A program made the translations under genes and the position numbers. This document shows, one piece after another, positions 46,624 through 54,088 of a stretch of DNA of 64,000 nt (position 1 is its first letter; every line of letters starts with the position of its first letter). This DNA is from CAYMCO01 sp964388955 (lineage in GTDB: Bacteria; Chloroflexota; Anaerolineae; Anaerolineales; E44-bin32). The notes under the pieces are model-generated. The model saw only the letters and a program-made list of their open reading frames with translations, did not search any database and was not told the DNA's origin. The stretch lies in the NCBI GenBank assembly GCA_964388955.1, contig CAYMCO010000002.1:124001-188000 (forward strand). Reading direction: 5' to 3'.

Positions 46624-47091
46624 TCAGTCGACCTGCTCTACGAGGTAGTTCTCCACACCCATCTGCTCGATTTGATCGAGCTGGGCTTCGATCCAATCGG
46701 TGTGTTTCTCCTCGTCGGTCAAGATCCCTTCCAGCAGCTCTCGGGTACCGTTGTCGCCCAGCTCCACCGCCAGCTTGATCCCTGCATTGTAGTTCTTCAC
46801 CGCCCCAAGCTCGGCCGCCAGATCGTTCTTCATCTGGGCGGGCACGTCCTTGCCGATGTGGATCGGATTTAGATTGCTCACCACAGGCATGCCTTCGAGA
46901 AAGATGATGCGCGCAATCAACTTCTCTGCATGCCGCATTTCCGTGATAGCCCGCTCCTCGATCGCTTCGTGGAGCTCCTCATAACGCCAATCCGCATCGA
47001 TCTCGGAATGCACCATGTACTGGTTGATGGCGGTCAACTCATCCGCCAACAGGTCGTTGAGCTTGTTGATGATCTGTTCGTTCCCCTTCAT
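46624..47091 (-). CDS. bfr: bacterioferritin
   Basis: A 155-residue iron-storage protein. The ferroxidase ligands are at their usual places: Glu18 (ADELTAINQY), Glu51 and His54 (EMRHAEKL), Glu94, and Glu127/His130 (DEEKHTDW). Met52 in TEMRHAE matches the heme-ligand methionine of E. coli bacterioferritin, so heme binding is expected. The 24-mer oxidises Fe2+ and stores it. ATG at 47091 follows AAAGGAGGGCAAG. A TATATT -10-like box lies 150 bases upstream. It complements the VIT-type transporter in iron handling. Confidence 0.95.
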   Translation of the reverse strand: MKGNEQIINKLNDLLADELTAINQYMVHSEIDADWRYEELHEAIEERAITEMRHAEKLIARIIFLEGMPVVSNLNPIHIGKDVPAQMKNDLAAELGAVKNYNAGIKLAVELGDNGTRELLEGILTDEEKHTDWIEAQLDQIEQMGVENYLVEQVD

Positions 47092-47260
47092 CTTGCCCTC
47101 CTTTTGTCATTACGCGGCTGACCCGTGCCCCCATCGCCACAGACTGCCGACCGAGCCCGGAAACCAGCCACCAGGTAACGATGTTCGGCCACTGAGCGCA
47201 TCATATCTTGAAGTGACACGGGTGGCTAGTTCAATATATCACCTTATAGGCGTTAATCTC

Positions 47261-47635
47261 TCACGCCCGCCAAATCGCAATCGCCATAAGCCCCCAAGCG
47301 ATGATGAAGGCGATGCCCCCCAGCGGGGTGATCACAGCGAGCCATCGTGAACCGAGAAGCGCATAGGCATAAAGGCTTCCGCTGAAAAGCAGTATGCCCG
47401 CCGCAAAAGTCCATCCGCAAAGGGTCAGGGCGCGGTAGCTGGCTGGCCAATGTGTCATAGCCAGCCCGACGGCCAGCATCGCCAGGGAGTGATACATCTG
47501 ATAGCGAGAGGCCGTTTCGAAGAGCTGTGCCTTGTCCGTGCCAAGTGCCCTCGCCACGCTGTGGGCGCCAAAAGCGCCGAACAGCACCCCGAGAGCGCCC
47601 AGCAGCGCGCCCGAGACGAGAAATACCCGCCCCAT
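47261..47635 (-). CDS. DUF423 family membrane protein
   Basis: A 124-residue membrane protein of the DUF423 (YwdK/YgdD) family. The opening FLVSGALLGALGVLFGAFGAHSV, the central FETASRYQMYHSLAML and four helices are characteristic. The molecular function is unknown. ATG 47635 follows GGAGGGATGAGCAA; the upstream start in frame would add 13 unconserved residues. It lies in the same direction as bfr, with 170 bases between them. Confidence 0.88.
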   Translation of the reverse strand: MGRVFLVSGALLGALGVLFGAFGAHSVARALGTDKAQLFETASRYQMYHSLAMLAVGLAMTHWPASYRALTLCGWTFAAGILLFSGSLYAYALLGSRWLAVITPLGGIAFIIAWGLMAIAIWRA

Positions 47636-47813
47636 TTGCTCATCCCTCCAACGCTGTTGCGAAAGTCCCCTCATTTATGCGAGCCTTCAATCGCATTTCC
47701 CGCGGATTCCCCCCCATGCCCAACCTTCCCCCAAGATCAAATGGTGTGCGGCGCTTTCCGACCGCAGCCCGAGGCCAACTTCCTCGAACACGATGGCGGC
47801 CAGTTTCCGCGGC

Positions 47814-48425
47814 TCAGCCCGCGAATTCCTCCTCATAGTCTCTTATGGCAGCCTCGACAACCTGCTGCGCATGGTCTCGATCATAAACGCTCTCGATGGA
47901 GGTGGTGGACACCTCGCCAAGCACCATCTTGTAGGTCGAGAAATAGTGACTCAATCGCTCCACGAGGGCGGTGGGGAGCTGTGACAGGTGCTTCACCTCC
48001 CCCCAGAAGTTGTCATTCAGCAGCACGGCAATGATTTTGTCGTCGGCCTCTCCGTTGTCGATCATCTGTAGGCCGCCGACCACACGGGCGTCCAGTATCA
48101 CTTCCGCCCGGTTGATCGGTCTTTCGCTGACCACACAGATGTCCAGCGGATCAAGGTCGCCGCGGTCCGCTTTCGGGGAAAGCTCCCGGACGTGGCGGCC
48201 CCCGTAGGTGCGAGGGATGAACCCATACAGGGTGGGCGGCTGGGAGGACGTACGCTGTGGGCGGTCGACCCTCAGGTAGCCCGTGACTTTATCCACCTCG
48301 TACTTGATCAAATCGAAGGGGGAGATTTCGATATAGGCGTGCACCACCTCGGGTGGATCGGGGCCGATCTCAAGTCCGTGCCACGGGTGCGGGCGCCAGC
48401 GGTAGAAGGGAGGCGGAAAGGCCAT
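47814..48425 (-). CDS. ppa: inorganic pyrophosphatase (family I)
   Basis: A 203-residue soluble enzyme that hydrolyses pyrophosphate to phosphate with Mg2+. The signature DRGDLDPLDICVVSE (about 91-105) carries the metal-binding aspartates; IEISPFDLIKYEVDKVTGYLRVDR is the family N-terminal strand-rich part and EVKHLSQLP a conserved late segment. ATG at 48425 follows GGAGCAGAACC; an upstream in-frame start would add 39 residues that do not match the family. The C-terminus is slightly longer than in E. coli Ppa. Confidence 0.93.
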   Translation of the reverse strand: MAFPPPFYRWRPHPWHGLEIGPDPPEVVHAYIEISPFDLIKYEVDKVTGYLRVDRPQRTSSQPPTLYGFIPRTYGGRHVRELSPKADRGDLDPLDICVVSERPINRAEVILDARVVGGLQMIDNGEADDKIIAVLLNDNFWGEVKHLSQLPTALVERLSHYFSTYKMVLGEVSTTSIESVYDRDHAQQVVEAAIRDYEEEFAG

Positions 48426-49256
48426 GGTTCTGCTCCGGGAAGACGCGCTGGGGGTTAACGACGGCCCAAACCCGAATGGGCCGCTCGCATTCTTTCGTGT
48501 CCGACTCTCTGTAGTATAAGCGATGCCGCCACCCGGGGCCAATCCAACTCGTCAGCGGGGCGTGCTCCACTACAGGGGCCAAACGCACTTGAAGCTGGAA
48601 GCCGCACCGGCCCTTCGCCATCGTCCGAGCTCCCCACGTCACGGCCGCGCACACCCGCGATCGCGGTCATCGCTTTCCCTGCCGCCGGCGTCCTCTTGCC
48701 CTCCTCCGGGACTCCCTCCCCCCCAAACCACAAGCCGACCGCGAAGGGCGGTCCAGGCAAGTTGGGTGAAGGGGAGCGGACGGGGTGGGGGTATGTGCAT
48801 GCCCAGGCCTCGAACTGCATGGCATCCGGTCAAGCGCACCCCGGAGGGCCTCGTCCCCCAATTTGGAGCACCCCCTGTCATCGGGGTGGTTCCCCATTAC
48901 TGGAGTACCAGTGCTAGTACCGCAGGGGGCTTGAAATCCATTGCCCGCTGTGGGACAATGACCTTGCGAGTCAAGTGACCCAGCCGGTAGGGATGCGTAC
49001 AGAATGTGCGCGCGCAATGGACGTGACGCGTGGCGGCTGCGGCCTGGATGCCCGATAGGCGTTTTTCCCCAGAGGAACGGGAAGGGCTCTTGGAAGACCC
49101 GCATCAGGAACCGGCCGCGTGCCGGTTTCGCGCTTTGAGAGGTGATCCATGTATTCAGGAGCCTCTCGACCCGCCAGGCACAGGACTTGGTTCGAAGCCG
49201 GGAATCCCGGCATGTCGAACGCACGACAAAAATCAGATGGAAAGGAGGTGAGACAC
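48426..49256. other. long intergenic region before the pilin gene
   Basis: An 831-base gap. GAGAGGTGATCC just before ATG 49149 matches the 16S tail over 9-10 bases, in frame with the pilin. I find no known riboswitch consensus and no phased operator. The open frames around 48455-48978 lack ribosome sites. Confidence 0.45.
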
Positions 49257-49403
49257 ATGCTGTATAGTCCGAAGGAGAGAGGTCAGGGCTTGGTCGAGTA
49301 CGCTCTGATCCTCGTGCTCGTTGCGGTGGTGGTGATCGTGATCCTGGTTGTTCTTGGCCCAGCGATCGGCAACGTCTTCAGCAACATCGTGGCCAATATC
49401 TAA
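49257..49403 (+). CDS. flp: Flp/Fap-type pilin
   Basis: A 48-residue type IVb prepilin. The leader MLYSPKERG is followed by the cleavage motif G/QGLVEYALILVLV with the conserved Glu at mature position 5 and Tyr at 6, then a single hydrophobic helix and GPAIGNVFSNIVANI. A Tad machine (prepilin peptidase, ATPase, secretin) would process and assemble it, but no such gene is in the window. The ribosome site AAAGGAGGTGA is a perfect 11-base match to the 16S tail, suggesting strong expression. An in-frame start at 49149 with its own ribosome site could give an 84-residue form. Confidence 0.88.
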   Translation: MLYSPKERGQGLVEYALILVLVAVVVIVILVVLGPAIGNVFSNIVANI

Positions 49404-49523
49404 TCGGGTTCGGCGCCGCCGGGGCCATCGGAGGCCGTTGGTCCGCATACCAATCTTGGACCATTAGGCAAACGATCATCTCGGCGTATCATCTATCATC
49501 TATGGATGGCCCCGCAAACGATC

Positions 49524-49553
49524 GCTGCTGGCTCTCGATTGAGAGCCAGCAGC
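49524..49553. terminator. bidirectional hairpin between pilin and zinc-ribbon genes
   Basis: GCTGCTGGCTCTC and GAGAGCCAGCAGC form a perfect 13-bp stem around a GATT loop. It sits between convergent genes. T-runs are weak on both sides, so it may also protect mRNA ends. Confidence 0.5.
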
Positions 49554-49571
49554 GCGCGTTAAGGGCATGGA

Positions 49572-49901
49572 TCAATCCCGCCTCTTCCTCCGCAGCTTGA
49601 TGCCGCATCCCGGGCAGTGCGGGGGATTGCTGCTCCCCCCTAAGTATGCGCCGCAGCGTGGGCAACGCCAGTTCCGGAAATACAGGATCAGCGTGGTGAT
49701 GCCGAGGGCAGGCAGGGCCAGCAAGCAGGCCCAGTAGGCCGTTGGGGAAAGGCCGATGGCGTCCAGGCGACGGGTGAACCCGATCAGCGCGACGAACAGC
49801 ACGACCAGGACCGGGATCACGCAGCCCTGGATGGAGAGGTGGATGAGCTGACGCTTCCGGAATGTACGCTGGATCTGTTCCAGGCTTTCGCTGGGAGTCA
49901 T
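49572..49901 (-). CDS. small membrane protein with C-terminal zinc ribbon
   Basis: A 109-residue protein with two membrane helices (about 24-45 and 53-74) and a C-terminal treble CPRCGAYLGGSSNPPHCPGCG zinc ribbon (four cysteines, about 79-99). ATG 49901 follows AAGGGAGCGCGCG; the longer upstream frame is unlikely. Role unknown; such proteins are common in large genomes without a defined function. It converges with the pilin gene and lies next to the tandem-repeat array. Confidence 0.7.
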   Translation of the reverse strand: MTPSESLEQIQRTFRKRQLIHLSIQGCVIPVLVVLFVALIGFTRRLDAIGLSPTAYWACLLALPALGITTLILYFRNWRCPRCGAYLGGSSNPPHCPGCGIKLRRKRRD

Positions 49902-50058
49902 CGCGCGCTCCCTTGGACCCATTGGCAGCCACAGGCTCAGCGGGTTCCCGCCTCTGGCCGCTCCCTTGCCGGAGGTAGGATAGCATAAAGCGATGCGGTG
50001 TGCGCATTGCGGCATGCGCAGGGCCGTGGAATCCGGGATCCCAGATCCGGGCGCTCCC

Positions 50059-50503
50059 GCGCCGCGTCAAGGGAGCGCTAAAGCGCTCACTACAAACGCG
50101 CTTCGATGCCGCGTCNNNNNNNNNNNNNNNNNNNNNNNNNNNNNNNNNNNNNNNNNNNNNNNNNNNNNNNNNNNNNNNNNNNNNNNNNNNNNNNNNNNNN
50201 NNNNNNNNNNNNNNNCTTCGATGCCGCGTCAAGGGAGCGCTAAAGCGCTCACTACAAACGCGCTTCGATGCCGCGTCAAGGGAGCGCTAAAGCGCTCACT
50301 ACAAACGTTCTTCGATGCCGCGTCAAGGGAGCGCTAAAGCGCTCACTACAAACGTTCTTCGATGCCGCGTCAAGGGAGCGCTAAAGCGCTCACTACAAAC
50401 GCGCTTCGATGCCGCGTCAAGGGAGCGCTAAAGCGCTCACTACAAACGCGCTTCGATGCCGCGTCAAGGGAGCGCTAAAGCGCTCACTACAAACGTTCTT
50501 CGA
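50059..50503. repeat. 47-bp tandem repeat array interrupted by a scaffold gap
   Basis: Units of 47 bp begin with CTTCGATGCCGCG at 50216, 50263, 50310, 50357, 50404 and 50451, and the array also reads into the gap from the left (50059-50115). Each unit holds the hairpin GAGCGCTAAAGCGCTC, which, read on the other strand, follows the foot TTTGTAGT. Units differ only at the junction (AAACGCGCTT or AAACGTTCTT). The true copy number is unknown because of the gap. There are no spacers, so it is not CRISPR. Confidence 0.8.
50116..50215. other. assembly gap (100 N)
   Basis: Exactly 100 undetermined bases lie inside the tandem array. The round number indicates a placeholder of unknown real length, caused by the repeats. 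Confidence 0.98.
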
Positions 50504-50505
50504 TT

Positions 50506-50577
50506 CAGGCCCCGCCGTGCCCTCGATGCGGAGTCAATGGTTCGCATCCGCCTTGTAGGCCGGGTTTGCTACCCGGC
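50506..50577. repeat. 72-bp direct repeat, copy 1
   Basis: The segment starting CAGGCCCCGCCGTG is identical over 72 bases to 50613-50684. It ends in the hairpin TTGTAGGCCGGGT / ACCCGGCTACAA, another GTAG...CTAC element. Confidence 0.75.
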
Positions 50578-50612
50578 TACAAACGCGCTTCGATTCACCA
50601 TCGGTGGCCCTC

Positions 50613-50684
50613 CAGGCCCCGCCGTGCCCTCGATGCGGAGTCAATGGTTCGCATCCGCCTTGTAGGCCGGGTTTGCTACCCGGC
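50613..50684. repeat. 72-bp direct repeat, copy 2
   Basis: An identical copy of 50506-50577, 107 bp further on. After this copy the flank diverges (GAGCCC for TACAAA), so the hairpin loses its CTAC end. Confidence 0.75.
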
Positions 50685-50879
50685 GAGCCCGGATGGTGAG
50701 CCCATCGAGAACGGACCACGGTATGGAGTCCGGCAGCCTGCCGTTGGCCGCGAGCAGAGCGAGCTGTACCATCTCCCGAGACTTCGAGATAGAATCGAGT
50801 GGGAGGATCTCGTCCGGAGATTGCGCCCGGCAGACCGCATCGTGGTGATCGCGATTGGCCTCGGCCGGGGGAGGGTAAA

Positions 50880-51830
50880 TTGAGCGAGACAACCGTGATT
50901 GCTGCGCAAGAACTGGCCAGGTATTTCGACGGCACCAAAGCCGTGGACGGGCTGACCTTCGAAGTATCCGAGGGAGAGGTCTTCGGGTTCCTCGGCCACA
51001 ACGGGGCGGGGAAGACCACCACGGTTCGACTGCTGAACGGGGTGCTCACCCCCACCGCCGGTCGGGCCCGCGTGCTCGGGCTGGATCCGATGGCTGAGGG
51101 GCCAGCGCTCCGGGCCCGCACCGGAGTCCTCACGGAGACGCCCTCCCTGGAGGATCGTCTCACGGGTCGGGACAACCTTCGCATCTATGGGGATCTGTAT
51201 GGCGTCCCGCAGAGCAGCCTTGAGGGGCGGGTCGAGGCGATGCTGGGCCGCTTTGACCTGCTGGAAAAGGCCGATGAGCTCGCAGGGGGCTACAGCAAGG
51301 GTATGCGCCAGCGGCTGGCTCTGGCCAGGGCCTTCCTGCACGATCCGGAACTGATCTTCCTCGACGAGCCAACCACAGGGCTGGATCCCATCGCCGCCCA
51401 TGGGGTTCGTGAAATGATCCAGCACGCCGCCGGGGCCGGCGGGCACACCGTATTCCTGTGCACCCACAATCTCGCTGAGGCGCAGCATCTGTGCACGCGG
51501 GTGGCCGTCCTCGAGCACGGAAAGCTCATCGCCCTCGGTGCTCCGGCCGAGCTGGCTGAGCAATTCGGGGGGGCGTCCAAAGTGGAGGTTGAGGTGAGCG
51601 CTGATACGCGCGACACGGCAGCGGCCATTCTCGCCGCTCAGGCGCGGGACTTGAAGGTGGACGTCGAAGGGGATTTGATCTCGATCGGCGGCGCCAAACG
51701 AGAGTCGATTCCAGACCTGATTCAGATGCTGGCATCTTCCGGGGTGCGGATTTATCAGGTCACGGCCCAGCGGCCCACGCTCGAAGACGTGTACTTCGAA
51801 CTCCACAGGCTGGTGGATCGGGAGGGTTAG
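50880..51830 (+). CDS. ABC transporter ATP-binding protein
   Basis: A 316-residue ABC ATPase of the ABC-2 (drug/sodium exporter) class. Walker A is GHNGAGKTT (39-47), the signature region GGYSKGMRQRLALA (about 132-145) has YSKGM for LSGGQ, and Walker B is LIFLDEPTTGLDP (about 155-167), followed by the H-loop LCTHNLAEA. A C-terminal 80-residue extension is typical of this class. The TTG start at 50880 has GGGGGAGGG just upstream. The permease gene starts directly after the stop. Together they form an exporter with unknown substrate. Confidence 0.92.
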   Translation: MSETTVIAAQELARYFDGTKAVDGLTFEVSEGEVFGFLGHNGAGKTTTVRLLNGVLTPTAGRARVLGLDPMAEGPALRARTGVLTETPSLEDRLTGRDNLRIYGDLYGVPQSSLEGRVEAMLGRFDLLEKADELAGGYSKGMRQRLALARAFLHDPELIFLDEPTTGLDPIAAHGVREMIQHAAGAGGHTVFLCTHNLAEAQHLCTRVAVLEHGKLIALGAPAELAEQFGGASKVEVEVSADTRDTAAAILAAQARDLKVDVEGDLISIGGAKRESIPDLIQMLASSGVRIYQVTAQRPTLEDVYFELHRLVDREG

Positions 51831-52649
51831 ATGAACCGGCGCGCCATATCCGCCATCGTTCGCAAGGACCTGAAGGTAATCTCCACGCGCAAAGGCGTGA
51901 TGATTCCACTGATCGTGGTGCCGTTGGTGATTCTGATCTTGCTCCCCTCCCTGGTGGCACTCCTGCCACAGGCCGGGAACCTGGGAGTATCCCCGCTGAA
52001 CGGCCTGGATGCATTCATGAATAACATGCCATCCGGGCTGCGCGCCAAGCTGGCGGGCTACAACGAATCCCAGCAGGCGGTGGTGTTGGCGTTGACCTAC
52101 TTCCTGGCACCCATGTACCTGATTCTGCCGATGATGGTGGCCAGCGTGATCGCGGCGGATAGCTTTGCGGGCGAGAAGGAGCGCAAGACGCTGGAGGCGC
52201 TGATCTACACGCCCACCACGGACCTGGAGCTGTTCACTGCCAAGCTGCTGACCGCCTTGATCCCCGCCATGGCCGTCTCCTGGCTGGGTTTCGTCCTCTA
52301 CGCGATCGTAGCCAACTTGGCCGCCTGGGGCACGATCGGGAAGGTATTCTTCCCCAATCTGATGTGGGTGATCCTGGTCCTGTGGGTGGCGCCGGGCGCT
52401 GCCGGCCTGGGGCTGTCCACAATGGTGCTCGTCTCCTCCCGGGCCAGCGGATTTCAGGATGCCTACCAGATCGGCGGGGCGGTGGTGCTCCCGTTGGTCC
52501 TGCTCATCATAGGGCAGATCGCGGGAGTGCTGTATTTCAGCGTAGGGGTCGTGCTGATCGTCGGGCTGGTTCTGTGGGTCATTGACGTTGGATTGCTCTT
52601 TTTTGGAGCAAAGACCTTCCGCCGGTCCGAGATCATCGCCCGGATTTGA
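51831..52649 (+). CDS. ABC-2 type transporter permease
   Basis: A 272-residue membrane protein with six helices. The first follows a charged start (MNRRAISAIVRKDLKVIS, then hydrophobic from about 25). The segment AADSFAGEKERKTLEALIYTPTTDLELFTAKL (about 105-136) is the cytoplasmic coupling element typical of ABC-2 permeases. The ATG directly abuts the ATPase stop. It pairs with the ATPase as an exporter. GC-rich hairpins follow the stop without T-runs. Confidence 0.9.
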   Translation: MNRRAISAIVRKDLKVISTRKGVMIPLIVVPLVILILLPSLVALLPQAGNLGVSPLNGLDAFMNNMPSGLRAKLAGYNESQQAVVLALTYFLAPMYLILPMMVASVIAADSFAGEKERKTLEALIYTPTTDLELFTAKLLTALIPAMAVSWLGFVLYAIVANLAAWGTIGKVFFPNLMWVILVLWVAPGAAGLGLSTMVLVSSRASGFQDAYQIGGAVVLPLVLLIIGQIAGVLYFSVGVVLIVGLVLWVIDVGLLFFGAKTFRRSEIIARI

Positions 52650-53158
52650 GCGCAGGCGCAGGCGGCCGGTGCGCCAACGGGGGCGGCTCTCGGGGCGCAG
52701 GCGCCCGGCGCCCACCCGCCCATTTGTGCCCATGAGATGGATCGGGACACCGCGTCTGTACCCGAAGGAAACGTTTCTCCGACAGACGACAGATGAGAAA
52801 GAACTGATTGATATGATCCGCGGAAGAACGCGGGTTTCGGCTCTGCGCGCTTTTCAAGCCCGCTGCGATCTCATGGCCCGCATCTCTGCGAAGAGTGATA
52901 GATCTCGTGATCACGCTCGAGCCCCTGCGATGGAAAATGGGCCTCTCCGTCCGACCGGCGTGGATTCTGGCTCGTTGGACAGCGCTCCAACTGGTTGATT
53001 TTCTATCCTCCCGGGAGAGGACTCTGCGTTACACTCATGGATGAGCCCCGCCCGTCTGGGGGCTTGAAATGCCGAGGCTTTTGAACGATTGGAAGGGATT
53101 CCCCCCGCGTCGGGCCAAAGGCGCGAATTGGGCGGGACGAAGGGAGTTGAAGGGAATC
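52650..53158. other. intergenic region between the two ABC operons
   Basis: A 509-base gap. GC-rich inverted repeats such as GGGCGCAGGCGCCC near 52698 follow the first operon. A frame of 138 residues (52582-52998) overlaps the permease gene and lacks a ribosome site, so I left it out. No promoter stands out. Confidence 0.4.
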
Positions 53159-54088
53159 ATGCCCGAATTGCAGGACGCCATTCTCGTGGAAGACTTGACC
53201 AAATCGTACGCCACCGTGCGGGCGGTGGAGGGAGTCAGTTTCCATGTCGCTCGAGGCGAGATCTTTGGATTGCTGGGGCCAAACGGCGCCGGGAAGACGA
53301 CCACCATCCGCATGGTCTTGGACATCATCCGCCCTGATTCGGGGCGAATCCAGGTCCTCGGCGGTCCGATGACCGAGGAGAAGAAGGAGCGCATTGGATA
53401 CCTTCCCGAGGAGCGCGGTTTGTACGATGACATGCCGCTGCTGGACACGCTGCTGTTTCTCGGGCAATTGAAGGGCCTGACGCGCGCCGGGGCGAGATCT
53501 CGGGCCGAGAAGTATCTGCGCGCGGTCGAGCTTTGGGAGGTCCGCGATCGCAAGGTCGAGGCGCTCAGCCGGGGCATGGGTCAGAAGGCACAGTTTGTTG
53601 CCGCCACGATGCATGAACCCGAATTGGTCATAGTCGATGAACCATTCGCCGGTTTGGATCCGGTCAACACCCAAATCGTCAAGGGTCTGCTCACTCACCT
53701 CCGGGATGAGGGTGCGGCCATCATCATGAGCACGCACCAGATGAACCGGGTGGAGGAAATGTGCCAGCGCATACTGCTCATCGACCACGGTCGTCGCGTT
53801 CTTTATGGCCCCATTCGCGAGATTCGGGACCGGTACGCGGCGCACGCGGTGGAGATCGATCTGGATGGCCCCCTGCCGGAAATCCCCGGGGTACAGCGGG
53901 CAATATCAAGCGATGGGGCGCACCGCCTGCTGCTCAAGGAGGGAGTCCAACCGGATGACATACTGCGCTCCCTGGCGGGCCAGCCAGAACTGCAAATCCG
54001 GCGTTTCGAAGCAGTTCGGGCCTCGCTTGAGGAGATATTTGTGCGCGTCGTCGGGGAGAATCAGATGCCCGAGGGGGAGGCGGCATGA
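53159..54088 (+). CDS. ABC transporter ATP-binding protein (NatA-like)
   Basis: A 309-residue ABC ATPase. Walker A GPNGAGKTT is at 40-48, the signature ALSRGMGQKAQF at about 135, and Walker B LVIVDEPFAGLDP at about 155-167, with the switch histidine in MSTHQMNRVEEM. The C-terminal extension of about 90 residues is like that of NatA-type exporters. ATG 53159 follows GAAGGGAATC closely; an ATG 30 codons upstream is less likely. It overlaps the first permease gene (ATGA). It works with two different permeases encoded downstream. Confidence 0.92.
   Translation: MPELQDAILVEDLTKSYATVRAVEGVSFHVARGEIFGLLGPNGAGKTTTIRMVLDIIRPDSGRIQVLGGPMTEEKKERIGYLPEERGLYDDMPLLDTLLFLGQLKGLTRAGARSRAEKYLRAVELWEVRDRKVEALSRGMGQKAQFVAATMHEPELVIVDEPFAGLDPVNTQIVKGLLTHLRDEGAAIIMSTHQMNRVEEMCQRILLIDHGRRVLYGPIREIRDRYAAHAVEIDLDGPLPEIPGVQRAISSDGAHRLLLKEGVQPDDILRSLAGQPELQIRRFEAVRASLEEIFVRVVGENQMPEGEAA

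Larger units (their letters stand above)
49902..50879. other. repeat-filled intergenic region between divergent genes
   Basis: A stretch of 978 bases (100 of them N) holding the 47-bp array, the two 72-bp repeats and about 190 bases of leader before the ABC transporter genes. No gene is supportable. Confidence 0.6.

Noticed and set aside
47233..47258. Phased operator before bacterioferritin (TTAACG and ATAAGG on the minus strand)
   Set aside because: The two hexamers are 9 bp apart rather than 11, only two are present, and their distance to TATATT does not fit the other six sites. TATATT alone may still be the -10 box.
48426..49148. c-di-GMP or cobalamin riboswitch upstream of the pilin
   Set aside because: I looked for the conserved cores of these classes and did not find them. 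Without a covariance search no call is justified.
49559..49564. Isolated TTAAGG between the pilin and zinc-ribbon genes
   Set aside because: A single copy without phased partners or -10 box, next to a stop codon.
50059..50503. Possible CRISPR array
   Set aside because: The units are contiguous identical repeats with no variable spacers, and no cas gene is near.
52582..52998. 138-residue frame between the ABC operons
   Set aside because: It overlaps the permease gene, lacks a ribosome site, and its translation is arginine/proline-rich without recognisable features.
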